Counted from the stretch's first letter, positions 53,501 through 62,614 are shown. The stretch is 64,000 nt of DNA from Bacteroidales bacterium (GCA_004558535.1 SFCP01000001.1:1-64000), one strand, 5' to 3'. The notes: generated by a model from the sequence alone, not told the origin. A program made the numbers and translations.

Positions 53501-53791
53501 TGAACTTTTGGTATTAGATTAAACATGTTAGAGAATTTCGCGGTAAAGGTAAGGATTTAATTTCAGATATACACAAGCCTCTCGCTCACTTTTTGCTTTA
53601 TTCTGTGTTTTTTTAGGATTTGCCGTCTGCGATAGCGTTTCTAAGCAGGTGTAGTGCCGCTTAATATTTATGTACTCCGCCCATCGGCGTCGCGAGACGG
53701 CCCTTGGGATTTTCGGGGGCGTATGCGGGTCATTGCCTGACGACGCGGCGTGCACCGGCAGGGCCGCAGCAGGCCCGTGAAGGGCTGACGG
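53501..53791. other. Gene-free region upstream of the discoidin-domain gene
   Basis: This is AT-rich near the gene and GC-rich beyond 53690. A possible promoter box TACCTTTA (one base from consensus) is near 53550 on the minus strand. No gene, RNA or clear terminator is seen. It leads directly into repeat copy F. Confidence 0.5.
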
Positions 53792-54131
53792 CAGTGCCGA
53801 AGTGCATAGTTGCATTAACATTTATAACTTTTGGTGACAATTCCGCAGTAGTTTTGTGTCTCCAAAATCCTGTGTGCGGAAATCGTTCCGGCGGGCGGAA
53901 CGAACGAAGTGCCTTGTAGTTTTGCGCAAGTGCTTTGTAATTTTTTCCAAGTGCTTTGTAGTTTTACGCAAGTGCTGCCTGCGAATGGCCTCCGCCGCCT
54001 GTCGAGTGCGGGTGGGCTACCCAAAAAATGCCGGAGCAGGCTTGCATTTGCCGCAAGTCTGCTCCGGTGTAATACAAAGATAATACATTTTTTGCCGAAA
54101 TCCAAATCGTCGGATTTCGCGTTAACATTTC
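53792..54131 (-). repeat. Dispersed promoter-hairpin repeat, divergent copy F
   Basis: Leftward copy: TTTG (54103-54106), exactly 20 nt, TATCTTTG (54075-54082), then a 15-bp stem CCGGAGCAGGCTTGC (54031-54045 with 54053-54067, one G-U pair) and six T on the transcribed strand. The hairpin sequence is unrelated to that of the other six copies, while promoter, spacing and position are kept. Four iterons are present (about 53892-53985): AAGTGCCTTGTAGTTTTGCG, AAGTGCTTTGTAATTTTTTC, AAGTGCTTTGTAGTTTTACG and a partial AAGTGCTGCC. The end CGTTAACATTTC matches the other copies. From 54132 to 54345 there is no gene. Confidence 0.82.
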
Positions 54132-54345
54132 AGGAAATTCCCACGCGGGGCGGGTGGCTATCCCCTTCTACCTTGCGGGGATATCGTTGGCCGCCTGTGC
54201 CCTGTGCGCCCTTCGCCGCGCGCTGCTTCGGGGTGGTTGCTGCATCGGGTGCATGCTATGCAGGAAGGGTGGTCGAGGTGTGGCGGGCGAGCTGCTCGAG
54301 GGGCTGCCGGGTGCGTGCCCGGTGGTGTGGATGGGGAGGGTAGGG

Positions 54346-54711
54346 CTACACGCCGACGGAGTTGCCGATGATGATGCTCAGTACGATGGCCGTGATGGCG
54401 GCATAGATCCAGTCGTGCTCCTTGATAAAGTCGACCAGGGAGAGGGCGACGCGCAGGATGGGCGTCAGGAGGAGTGCTATGACGCCCATCTGTATCCAGC
54501 TTTGGGCATTCATGGCGCGGATGCCGGCCCAGATGCCCGACAGGGTGGTGTATTCCTGCGGATGCGCCTCGTCGTAGGAGAAGCCGGTGTAGTCCGGCAT
54601 GGTTTCAGCTCCGTGCTTCCACAGATAGATAGCGCCGCCGATGGCTGCGATGACGCAGGCCACCGAAACGCCGATGCGTAGGGTGCGGCTGATCAGTATT
54701 TGGATGTTCAT
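54346..54711 (-). CDS. DUF1634 family membrane protein
   Basis: A 121-residue protein with three hydrophobic helices (about 13-30, 73-92 and 101-119) and the DUF1634 pattern RTLRIGVSVACVIAAIGGAI at the start. DUF1634 genes commonly sit beside TSUP-family permeases, as here, where the gene begins 20 bp after the TSUP stop; the two probably work together. The ATG at 54711 begins MNIQILISRTLRIG; the frame runs open further upstream only as an overlap with the TSUP gene. The substrate is unknown. Confidence 0.82.
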   Translation of the reverse strand: MNIQILISRTLRIGVSVACVIAAIGGAIYLWKHGAETMPDYTGFSYDEAHPQEYTTLSGIWAGIRAMNAQSWIQMGVIALLLTPILRVALSLVDFIKEHDWIYAAITAIVLSIIIGNSVGV

Positions 54712-54731
54712 GGCGGGGATGCAGTTTGAGA

Positions 54732-55568
54732 TTAGAACTTGCCGGTGACGCCCTGGTAGATCATGTTGATGGCTACCAGCAGGATGGCTACGCAGAAGAT
54801 TTGCCGCAGCAGGCGTACGTCCAGTTTCTTCAGCAGCCGTGCGCCGGTCAGGGCACCGAAGAGCACGCCAATCAGCACGGGGCAGGCGATGCCCGGCACG
54901 ATGTTGCCGCGCTGGATGTAGACGACGGCCGAGGCGCAGGCTGTGACGCCCATCATGAAGTTGGAAGTCGTGGTGCTTACCTTGAACGGTACTTTCATGA
55001 TGCCGTCCATGGCGATGACTTTCAGTACGCCGCTGCCGATGCCCAGTATGCCGCTGAGTACGCCGGCGATGAGCATGACGGAAAAGCCGCCGCCCACGTG
55101 GCGCAGTTCGTAGTGCTTCATCGAACCGTCTTTCTGCGGCCATGTCCCGAAGAGCTTCAGTCGGCGGGCCATCTCCGAGCCTTTCACGCCGTCGTGGTCG
55201 CTCTTGCGGCGCTGCTGCATGGCTGCGGTGAGAATAAGCACGCATCCGTAGATAATGGCGATGGCACTGTTGTTCAGCCATACGGCGACAATGGCACCCA
55301 CTACGGCGCCGATGGTCGTGGCTATTTCGAGGAACATGCCCAGCCGGATGTTGGTAATGCCCTCCTTGACGTAGGCACTGCCCGATCCGCTGGACGTAGC
55401 GATAGACGCCACCAATGCAGCGCCGATGGCGTAGTGGAAATCCACGCCGAAGCCCAGGGTGAGCACGGGGATGACCACCACGCCGCCGCCCAGACCTGTG
55501 AGCGAGCCAAGCAAGCCCGCTGCGTAGGCACTCAGCAGCAGGATAAGGGTAAATACAAGAACGGTCAT
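54732..55568 (-). CDS. Sulfite exporter TauE/SafE (TSUP) family permease
   Basis: A 278-residue membrane protein with about eight helices in two repeats, each with the family's glycine motif: LLGSLTGLGGGVVVIPVLTL near residue 19 and GVLSGILGIGSGVLKVIAM near 165. TSUP proteins move sulfur-containing or organic anions; which one is not shown by sequence. It begins immediately after yqeY (2 bp) and is followed by the DUF1634 gene, so it lies at the distal end of the cell-division transcript. Confidence 0.9.
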   Translation of the reverse strand: MTVLVFTLILLLSAYAAGLLGSLTGLGGGVVVIPVLTLGFGVDFHYAIGAALVASIATSSGSGSAYVKEGITNIRLGMFLEIATTIGAVVGAIVAVWLNNSAIAIIYGCVLILTAAMQQRRKSDHDGVKGSEMARRLKLFGTWPQKDGSMKHYELRHVGGGFSVMLIAGVLSGILGIGSGVLKVIAMDGIMKVPFKVSTTTSNFMMGVTACASAVVYIQRGNIVPGIACPVLIGVLFGALTGARLLKKLDVRLLRQIFCVAILLVAINMIYQGVTGKF

Positions 55569-55569
55569 T

Positions 55570-56022
55570 TTAGGCTTGCAGCAGTTCCTTTACTTTTGTG
55601 GAGATAGCTTTTCCATCCGCCTTACCGGCCAATTGCTTGGTGGCTGCGCCCATTACTTTGCCCATGTCTTTGGGGGAAGTGGCGCCCACGGCGGCGATGA
55701 TTTCGCGTAGTGCGCTTTCCAGTTCCTCGGCAGAGAGTTGTTTGGGCAGGTAGCCCTCGATGACAGCGGCCTGTGCAGCCTCCTCTTCGGCCAGGTCCGG
55801 GCGGTTTTGCTCGGTGTAGAGAGCGGCGGTGTCGCGTCCCTGTTTGGCCAGCTTGGCCAGGATTTTCAGGGCGTCGGCATCGGCGAGCGTGTCATTGGCT
55901 CCCGGAGCGGTTTTGGCCTCGATGAAGTATTTCTTGATGTTGCGCAGGGCTTGCAGGCGCACTTTGTCTTTGGCCTTCATGGCCTCGATGATGTCTTTGC
56001 TGACTTGTTCGAAGATAGTCAT
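55570..56022 (-). CDS. GatB/YqeY domain-containing protein
   Basis: A 150-residue protein of the YqeY family, with IIEAMKAKDKVRLQALRNIK at the start, EEEAAQAAVIEGYLPKQLSA in the middle, and GKVMGAATKQLAGKADGKAI near the end. The domain also forms the tail of the GatB amidotransferase subunit and binds tRNA; free-standing members are of unclear role. It follows ftsZ2 by 26 bp. The position after ftsZ is conserved in Bacteroidales. Confidence 0.93.
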   Translation of the reverse strand: MTIFEQVSKDIIEAMKAKDKVRLQALRNIKKYFIEAKTAPGANDTLADADALKILAKLAKQGRDTAALYTEQNRPDLAEEEAAQAAVIEGYLPKQLSAEELESALREIIAAVGATSPKDMGKVMGAATKQLAGKADGKAISTKVKELLQA

Positions 56023-56048
56023 GGTGTATGTTTTTGTGATGAGTGTAG

Positions 56049-57347
56049 TCAGAATAGTATGGGCTCGGCCGGTTCGTCGGTTGCCGCGGCTTGCTGTGTT
56101 TCGCCGGAAGGCATCTGGTCGTTTTTCTGCAGGCTTTCGATGTGCTGCAGGGCTTCGTGGGAGCGCTTTGCGGTGGGCGAGCAGTCCACGGCATGGATGA
56201 GGTTTTCGTTTTCCAGGTCTTCGGTGCGGAAGAGGTAGGTGCGCGGTTTCCTGCGTCGCTTCTGGTGATTGCCGGCCTTTCCGTAGATGGTATTGCGGAG
56301 GTTGAGGCGTTCCAGTTCCTTGTCGGTAAGCGGTCTGTCTGCTTCTTGTTTTTTCGTGGAGGCCGTCGGTTTTTCAAAAAGTCCGAATCCCGAGGCCAGA
56401 ATGGTGATTTTCACCTTTTTGCCAAGGCTGTTGTCGCAGGCCATGCCCCATTTCGTTTCCACGTCCTGCTGAAATCCCTGCATGAAGTCGTTGATTTCGT
56501 CGATTTCGCGCATCATCAGCTGGTGTTGCTGCTCCTGCGAGAAAGTGATGCAGAGGATAATTCGTTTTGAAGCGTAGATGTCGTTGTTGTTGAGCAGGGG
56601 CGAGTGGAGTGCGTTGCGGATGGCTTGGATTACGCGGCTTTCGCCCTCGCCGTAGCCTGTCGACATGACCGATATGCCGCCGTCGCGGAGCACGGTGCAG
56701 ACGTCGCAGAAGTCCAGTCCCACGCGGCCGTGCATCGAAATGATTTCGACGATGCTCCCGGCTGCCACTTTCAGGGTGTCGTCCGCTTTGGCAAAGGCGT
56801 TGATGACGGACAGGTCGCTGTAGATGTCGCAGAGGCGCTGGTTGTTGATGACGAGCAGTGCGTCCACCTCCTTGGCGATGGCTTCCACGCCGTCGAGCGC
56901 CTTGTCGATGCGCTTTTCGCGTTCAAATAGGAAGGGTGTGGTCACGATGCCCACCGTCAGAATGCCTTTTTTCTTGGCTTCGCGGGCGATGACGGGCGAG
57001 GCGCCTGTGCCGGTGCCGCCGCCCATGCCTGCGGTGATGAAGACCATTTTTGTCTCCTTGTCCAGTACGCGGCGGATATCCTCGATGTGCGCTTCCGCCA
57101 GTTCCCGACCTTTTTCCGGATCTCCTCCGCAGCCCAGTCCGGGACCTATCTGCAGGCGGTCGGGCACGGGAGAGTCGTCGAGAGACTTCTTGTCGCTGTT
57201 GCAAACCAGGAAGCGCACGTCCGGAATGTTGCAGCGGAACATATGGGCTACGGCATTGCATCCACCGCCGCCCACACCGATGATTTTGATGATGGCGGGG
57301 GAGTCGGGAATGGCCAGCTCAACGAGCAGTGCATCGGATTTGGACAT
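56049..57347 (-). CDS. Second FtsZ homologue, tandem duplicate
   Basis: A 432-residue tubulin-like GTPase and clear paralogue of the FtsZ encoded just upstream. It keeps the GTP-binding loops GVGGGGCNAV (24-33) and GGGTGTG (109-115). The T7 synergy loop reads GLDFCDV (210-216) where the paralogue has NLDFRDV: both Asp are kept, but the Asn is Gly. It has extra cysteines (CNAV, RCNIPD, LVCNSD, FCDVC). The tail parallels the paralogue (KPRTYLFRTEDLENENLIHA, SPTAKRSHEALQHI), so both came from a full-length copy. The ATG at 57347 begins MSKSDALLVELAIP; a longer frame adds 22 non-family residues. It may co-assemble with FtsZ or modulate the ring; this is inference. Confidence 0.93.
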   Translation of the reverse strand: MSKSDALLVELAIPDSPAIIKIIGVGGGGCNAVAHMFRCNIPDVRFLVCNSDKKSLDDSPVPDRLQIGPGLGCGGDPEKGRELAEAHIEDIRRVLDKETKMVFITAGMGGGTGTGASPVIAREAKKKGILTVGIVTTPFLFEREKRIDKALDGVEAIAKEVDALLVINNQRLCDIYSDLSVINAFAKADDTLKVAAGSIVEIISMHGRVGLDFCDVCTVLRDGGISVMSTGYGEGESRVIQAIRNALHSPLLNNNDIYASKRIILCITFSQEQQHQLMMREIDEINDFMQGFQQDVETKWGMACDNSLGKKVKITILASGFGLFEKPTASTKKQEADRPLTDKELERLNLRNTIYGKAGNHQKRRRKPRTYLFRTEDLENENLIHAVDCSPTAKRSHEALQHIESLQKNDQMPSGETQQAAATDEPAEPILF

Positions 57348-57412
57348 GGTGAATGCGGTCTTAGGGGGAAGCAAAGGGCAGCTATTTTGCCGGAAAAGCC
57401 GGCTGGCCGTCA

Positions 57413-58729
57413 TCAGCCAAAGGAGATGACAGACCCGGCAGTAGCCGTCGAGGAGTCAATCTCGATAGGCATGTCGCCCTGGGCTTTGTTTTTGATTTCG
57501 TTGAGCACTTCCTTGCTACGTTTGAACGTCGGGGTGAGTTCAATCATGGAGATGACTTCCTCGTTGTCCAGATCGTCCGGCCCAAACAGGTAGATGCGCG
57601 GGCGGCGCTTGCGTCCGCCTTTTTTGTCGGCGGGTCCGTAGAAAATGTCGCGTCGTTCGGCGTTCTCTTCCTGCTTTTCCGTTTCTTTTTCGTTGCGTTC
57701 CTTTACTTCTTTCTCCATCTTGTCCTTCATTCCCGGCACGTTGGTGATGCCGAAACCGGTAGCCAGGATGGTGATTTTCACCTTGTTGTCGAGTGTCGGG
57801 TCGGTGCTGAGTCCCCACTTCGTCTCGACGTCGTCGTGGAAGTGCGACATAAATTCGTGCACCTCGTTCATCTCCTCCATCATGAGCTGGTCGCCGTCGG
57901 ACTTGGTGCAGAAGGAAATGGACAGGAGGACTTTCTTCGAGTTGAAGATGTCGTTGTTGTTGAGCAGCGGCGAGTGGAGTGCATCGTTGATGGCTTTGCT
58001 CACGCGGCTGTCGCCTTCGCCAAATCCTGTCGACATGATGGCTACGCCTCCGTCCTTGAGCACGGTGCATACGTCGCGGAAGTCCAGGTTGATGATGCCG
58101 TGCATGGTGATGATTTCGGCGATGCTTCGTGCTGCCACCGAGAGGGTGTTGTCCGCCTTCTCGAAAGCGGAGAGCACATTGAGGTCAGGATAGATCTCGC
58201 GGAGTCTTTCGTTGTTGATGACGAGCAGTGCGTCGACGTGTTTAGAGATTTCCTCGACGCCATCGAGTGCCTGGTCAATTTTGCGGTTGCCTTCGAAGAG
58301 GAAAGGTATGGTGACGATGCCGACGGTCAGTATTCCCTTGGCTTTGGCTTCGCGTGCGATGACGGGGGCGGCTCCGGTGCCGGTACCACCTCCCATGCCT
58401 GCGGTGATGAAGACCATTTTGGTGCCGTCGTCCAGCATCCGGCGGATTTTATCTACGCTTTCCTCGGCCGCTTCGCGTGCCCGTTCGGGCCGGTTGCCTG
58501 CGCCGAGTCCTTCGCTGCCCAGCTGGAGTCGTTCGCTGATGGGTGAGTCGTGCAGGGCTTTGGCATCGGTGTTACAGAGTACGAAGTTCACGTCGTGAAT
58601 GCCCTCGCGAAACATATGGTTGACGGCATTGCCGCCACCGCCTCCCACGCCGATCACTTTTATAATGGATGGTGTGGCCGTAGGTGCGTTTTCCAGGTCG
58701 ATGAGTAGGTCTTGATTATTTTCAGCCAT
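57413..58729 (-). CDS. ftsZ: Cell division protein FtsZ
   Basis: A 438-residue tubulin-like GTPase that forms the cytokinetic ring. GTP site: VIGVGGGGGNAVNHMF (25-40), NTDAKALHDS (53-62), GGGTGTG (113-119) and INNERL. The T7 loop NLDFRDV (214-220) provides the Asp residues for hydrolysis. After the core (to about 325) comes a charged linker (MKDKMEKEVKERNEKETEKQ), then a conserved Bacteroidetes tail with RPRIYLFGPDDLDNEEVIS and ELTPTFKRSKEVLNEI. It starts 3 bp after ftsA and is the canonical copy by its closer match to consensus. Confidence 0.98.
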   Translation of the reverse strand: MAENNQDLLIDLENAPTATPSIIKVIGVGGGGGNAVNHMFREGIHDVNFVLCNTDAKALHDSPISERLQLGSEGLGAGNRPERAREAAEESVDKIRRMLDDGTKMVFITAGMGGGTGTGAAPVIAREAKAKGILTVGIVTIPFLFEGNRKIDQALDGVEEISKHVDALLVINNERLREIYPDLNVLSAFEKADNTLSVAARSIAEIITMHGIINLDFRDVCTVLKDGGVAIMSTGFGEGDSRVSKAINDALHSPLLNNNDIFNSKKVLLSISFCTKSDGDQLMMEEMNEVHEFMSHFHDDVETKWGLSTDPTLDNKVKITILATGFGITNVPGMKDKMEKEVKERNEKETEKQEENAERRDIFYGPADKKGGRKRRPRIYLFGPDDLDNEEVISMIELTPTFKRSKEVLNEIKNKAQGDMPIEIDSSTATAGSVISFG

Positions 58730-58732
58730 GGT

Positions 58733-60172
58733 TTATTCTCCTTTTTCCGTTTCCTTTTTGTTATTTGAGGTCAGGTTGTCCTCTTCGCTCACCATATTTT
58801 GTGCGAGGTCCATGAATTTATTGAGGAATTTGCGGAAGCCGCTTTTTTTCTTGGGCTTTTTGATTTCTTCTTCCTCCTCCTCGCTGTCTGTGTTTTGGGA
58901 GTTGTTTTCGTTGTTTTTAGCCTGTTCTGCAGCTTGTTCTGCCGCCAGTCTGATTTTTTCCTCTTCCTGTCGGCGTTTTTCCTCGGCTTGGAAGATATCG
59001 TTGGTATTGTCGCCGATGTCACCGCCGCAGCAGTTGAGGTTGGCTTCGTCGATGATGGCCAGTGCGGCGTTGTAGGAGCCATCGCGGTTGAAGTCGTTGA
59101 TGCCGGTGCGTGTTTGCAGGCGTGATTTGTTGAGGAAGCGTTTTTTGGTAAAGCCTGTGAGTTCCTCGATAGCCTTGTCGATGTCCTTGATTTGGGCAGC
59201 GCCGCCGGTAACGATGATTCCCGCGATAAGTTGTGAGGGATCGTATTTCGAGAGTGTGATTTGGTTGGAAATATTGAGGATGATTTCCTCCATGCGTGCC
59301 TCGATGAGTCCGCAGAGTTCTTCGTATTTGACTTGTCGTCCGTCCTCGAGTTGTATGGGAGCGGCATCCTCGTCGGGATCGGCGTAGGCCGCCGAACCGT
59401 ACTTGAGTTTCAGTCTTTCCGCCTCTTTGTCGTCGATTTGCAGCGAGGCGATATCGCGGTTGATGTTGGCGCCGCCCAGGGGTATGACGGCGAGGTGGCG
59501 CAGCAGGTTGTTCTTGAATACCGCCACGCTGGTGGTCTCGGCGCCCATGTCGACGAATACGCATCCGCTTCGCTTTTCGCTTTCGGTCAGCATGGAGTCG
59601 GCCAGTCGCAGCACGGTGATGGGCATGTCGGCGATGTTGACGCCGGCAGCGTGGAAGCAGTGGGTGATGCCTTCGCGCACGGTCGAGTTGGCTACGATGT
59701 TGAGGTAGCGACCTTCGATGCTTTCGGTCGGGATGCCCACGGGGTCAATCTGGAATTGCGTGCCCAGCTTGAACTCTTGCGGCACGGCCTCCAGAATTTC
59801 GCGCTCGGGGGAGCTGGCCTGGTGGTTGGTATTGGCAATTTCGGCCACGATTTCGGCCGACACAATGGTCTTTTCGTGGAAGCAGCGGGTCACGGTGTTG
59901 GCCACGGTGTGCATGCCCATGCCGCCGATGCCCACATAGACGCGGCTGATGCTCTTTTGCAGTTTTTTCTCCAGCCGTTCCTTGATATTGGTGATGCACT
60001 GCGTCATTTTATTGACGTTGTTGATGCGTCCCTTTCGGATAAAGGTGTCCGAAGGTTCCTGTGCGCAGGCCAGAACCTGTATTGCGCCGTCGGGTTGCTT
60101 GCGTCCGGCGAGTGCTGTGACTTTTGAGGAGCCCAGTTCGATAGCTACGATGAAATTGTCGTCTGTTGCCAT
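58733..60172 (-). CDS. ftsA: Cell division protein FtsA
   Basis: A 479-residue actin-like ATPase that anchors FtsZ to the membrane. Phosphate and nucleotide loops are FIVAIELGSSKVTALAGRK (8-26), CVFVDMGAETTSVAVFKNN (near 205) and AGIIVTGGAAQIKDIDKAIE (near 315). The SHS2/1C domain follows residue 80. A long acidic and Glu-rich linker (ENNSQNTDSEEEEEEIKKPK) precedes the C-terminal amphipathic helix GFRKFLNKFMDLAQNMV near 440, the membrane anchor. Its tail beyond the helix, about 20 residues, is longer than in most bacteria. Confidence 0.97.
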   Translation of the reverse strand: MATDDNFIVAIELGSSKVTALAGRKQPDGAIQVLACAQEPSDTFIRKGRINNVNKMTQCITNIKERLEKKLQKSISRVYVGIGGMGMHTVANTVTRCFHEKTIVSAEIVAEIANTNHQASSPEREILEAVPQEFKLGTQFQIDPVGIPTESIEGRYLNIVANSTVREGITHCFHAAGVNIADMPITVLRLADSMLTESEKRSGCVFVDMGAETTSVAVFKNNLLRHLAVIPLGGANINRDIASLQIDDKEAERLKLKYGSAAYADPDEDAAPIQLEDGRQVKYEELCGLIEARMEEIILNISNQITLSKYDPSQLIAGIIVTGGAAQIKDIDKAIEELTGFTKKRFLNKSRLQTRTGINDFNRDGSYNAALAIIDEANLNCCGGDIGDNTNDIFQAEEKRRQEEEKIRLAAEQAAEQAKNNENNSQNTDSEEEEEEIKKPKKKSGFRKFLNKFMDLAQNMVSEEDNLTSNNKKETEKGE

Positions 60173-60227
60173 ATATTTTTCTTGTTTGTTGTGCGTGATG
60201 AGGTAGGGGAGGGTCGGTGTGTCCGGC

Positions 60228-60959
60228 TCAGATACGGGTGGCCACCACCTGGTTGTAGTATTCTACGTTGATGGATTCGTAGGTATTCCAGCCGGCTTTG
60301 GGGAGTGCCTGCTCGTAGAAAGCGCGCAGGTTGCGGAATTTCCGCTCCAGGCTGTCGGTGGTGCCGAAGTGTACCACCATGTTGCTGCCCACGCGGGTGT
60401 AGAGGTCCATCTTGCGGTCGCGGCGCACGTGGATTTGCGTGATCATGTCGTTCCAGAAGGCGTTGTCGCGCAGGTAGCAGGCCATGGGCACCAGCTGCTT
60501 CTTGACATAGATGGAGTCGATGCGTCCGGTGGCCACCACGAGGTCGGCGTGGTAGTCGCGCTCCTCCATTCTGTCGCCCTCGGCGTCGATGTAGTAGCCC
60601 GGTTGTCCGTCGGGCATGATGCGCAGCAGGGGGAGGCGTTGCGTGATGGTCAGGTTGACCACGCCGTTGGGCGCTTTGAAGCATACGGCCTCCTTGATAA
60701 ATCCGTTGCCTTGTAGTATATCCTCGATGCGTTTCCCGTCGACCGAATCCATCGGCAGGCCCACGGGATAGACGTTGGCCTTTTTCAGTAGGCGGTAGAC
60801 CTCGTCGGCGGTGATAAATCCGTTGTGCAGGCTATCGGTAAAGGTCACCTGTACCATACGGCAGGGGGTGTTGTCGCCCTTGCCCGATACATGGATGAAA
60901 GCGTAGACCAGGTAGCTGGCCAGGATGAGCAGTAGCAGTAGTTTCAGCAGGGTTTTCAT
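60228..60959 (-). CDS. ftsQ: Cell division protein FtsQ
   Basis: A 243-residue bitopic protein with a single N-terminal helix (LLKLLLLLILASYLVYAFIHV, residues 3-23) and a periplasmic POTRA-like domain (GFITADEVYRLLKKANVYPV to GFIKEAVCFKAPNGVVNLTI). It is recognised mainly by its place between murC and ftsA, since FtsQ in Bacteroidetes is poorly conserved. It links the FtsZ ring to the peptidoglycan machinery. Spacing is 56 bp after murC and 55 bp before ftsA. Confidence 0.9.
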   Translation of the reverse strand: MKTLLKLLLLLILASYLVYAFIHVSGKGDNTPCRMVQVTFTDSLHNGFITADEVYRLLKKANVYPVGLPMDSVDGKRIEDILQGNGFIKEAVCFKAPNGVVNLTITQRLPLLRIMPDGQPGYYIDAEGDRMEERDYHADLVVATGRIDSIYVKKQLVPMACYLRDNAFWNDMITQIHVRRDRKMDLYTRVGSNMVVHFGTTDSLERKFRNLRAFYEQALPKAGWNTYESINVEYYNQVVATRI

Positions 60960-61015
60960 GCCGGCGTGGGGTTTGGTTCGGATGGTGTGACGTAGGGAGT
61001 GAGGCAGGTGGCAGG

Positions 61016-62404
61016 TTATCGGCCGGCCTGCTTGCGGCGCAGGATTTCAGCCAGTTGCGGCACGGTATTGTCCAGGTCGCCTGCGCCCAATACCACCAGC
61101 ACGTCAAAGTCGCCCTGCTCCACCAGTGCGGGCACTTCCTCCTTGCGACACAGGCGCTTCTCCATGTCGGGGCGCAACTCGTCGTAGATGATTTGGCTCG
61201 TCACGCCCGGGATGGGTGCTTCGCGGGCCGGATAGATTTCGGTCAGTATGACCTCGTCGAGCAGCGACAGGGCTTCGGCAAACTCGCGGTGGAAGTCGCG
61301 GGTGCGGGTGTAGAGATGGGGCTGGAAGATGGCGCTGATCTTGCGTCCGGTGAAGACTTCGCGCAGCGACAGGATGCTTTGGCGGATTTCCTCGGGGTGG
61401 TGGGCATAGTCGCTCAGGAAGACCGTGTGTTCGTTCTTGATTTTGAAGTCAAATCGCCGGTCTACGCCCGAGAAACTCAGCATGGCGGTGCGGATTTCCT
61501 CGGCGGTGGCGCCGGCTATCTGTGCCAGGGCCATGGCTGCGATGCCGTTGTCGATATTGATGCTCACGGGGACGCCCAGTTCCACGCCGGGAATGTTGCC
61601 CAGGGGCGAGACGAAGTCGAACGTGATGCGTCCGCCGCCAATCTTGAGGTTTTCGGCGTGGAAGTCACCCTCGGTGCGGCCATAGTCGAAGCGTCGCACG
61701 CCCGGTTGCAGTCGTTCCTCGATGTTCACGCCGCGGCGGATGATGAGTGCGCCGCCCGGTTGGATGAGCTCGGTATAGTGGCTGAAGCTCTCGCGATAGG
61801 CTTCCGCTGTGCCATAGATGTCCAGGTGGTCCGCATCGGCCGCTGTGATGACCGTGGCATAGGGGCGCAGCTGATGAAAGGAGCGGTCGAACTCGTCGGC
61901 CTCGATGACCACGTAGTCGCTGTCGCGGTTGAGCAGGTAGTTTGTGCCATAGTTTTTGCTGATGCCGCCCAGGAAGGCGTTGCATCCCGTGCTGCTTTGG
62001 TGCAGCAGGTGGGCCAGCATCGTGGTTGTGGTCGTCTTGCCGTGTGTGCCGGCCACGCAGAGTCCCTTCATGCTCCGTGTGAGCAGTCCCAGGACGTAGG
62101 CGCGCTTGCAGACCTCGAATCCGTTGTTGCGAAACCATTGCAGCTCGCGGTGGTCAGCCGGTATGGCGGGGGTGTAGACCACCAGTGTGTGGCGGGCATC
62201 GCGAAAGGCCGCCGGTATGGCTTCGGGGTCGTCGGTATAGTGGATTTGCGCGCCCTCGTCGCAGAGGCGGCGCGTCAGTTCCGTTTCGGTGCGGTCGTAT
62301 CCGCCCACGGCCAATCCATCGGTCAGGTAGTAGCGTACGAGCGCGCTCATGCCGATGCCGCCGGCACCGATGAAGTAGATCGAATGTAGTTGTTCTCTGT
62401 TCAT
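61016..62404 (-). CDS. murC: UDP-N-acetylmuramate-L-alanine ligase
   Basis: A 462-residue cytosolic Mur ligase adding L-Ala to UDP-MurNAc. The N-terminal Rossmann motif is YFIGAGGIGMSALVRYYL (9-26). The ATP loop is VAGTHGKTTTTTMLAHLL near residue 115, followed by YVVIEADEFDRSFHQLRPY near 165 and TAADADHLDIYG near 190. The C-terminal domain has FLSDYAHHPEEIRQSI and IFQPHLYTRTRDF. A TATCTTTG box at 62615-62622 precedes it, and no murG lies upstream, so transcription of the division genes probably starts here. Confidence 0.97.
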   Translation of the reverse strand: MNREQLHSIYFIGAGGIGMSALVRYYLTDGLAVGGYDRTETELTRRLCDEGAQIHYTDDPEAIPAAFRDARHTLVVYTPAIPADHRELQWFRNNGFEVCKRAYVLGLLTRSMKGLCVAGTHGKTTTTTMLAHLLHQSSTGCNAFLGGISKNYGTNYLLNRDSDYVVIEADEFDRSFHQLRPYATVITAADADHLDIYGTAEAYRESFSHYTELIQPGGALIIRRGVNIEERLQPGVRRFDYGRTEGDFHAENLKIGGGRITFDFVSPLGNIPGVELGVPVSINIDNGIAAMALAQIAGATAEEIRTAMLSFSGVDRRFDFKIKNEHTVFLSDYAHHPEEIRQSILSLREVFTGRKISAIFQPHLYTRTRDFHREFAEALSLLDEVILTEIYPAREAPIPGVTSQIIYDELRPDMEKRLCRKEEVPALVEQGDFDVLVVLGAGDLDNTVPQLAEILRRKQAGR

Positions 62405-62614
62405 GATTGGGTGGTTTTTATGGTGCGGAAGCCTCTTCGGTCGTCTCTGCTCCGTTTTTCTGTGGGTTTACGGTGCGTGGAGGCGTGGGAATTTGGCGTC
62501 CCGTGCTGTGCCGGCGTGCTGCTGTACTTACCGGCAAGCACAAAGGGCGGCGTTTTTTAGGGATTTCGCCACCTGTAATCGGCCGCTTTCGTGGTGCGGG
62601 TCCGTATTAGACGG

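Noticed and set aside
53501..54345. A hidden tRNA or small RNA gene other than the repeat
   Set aside because: No cloverleaf or conserved RNA was found by eye; only repeat copy F is supported.
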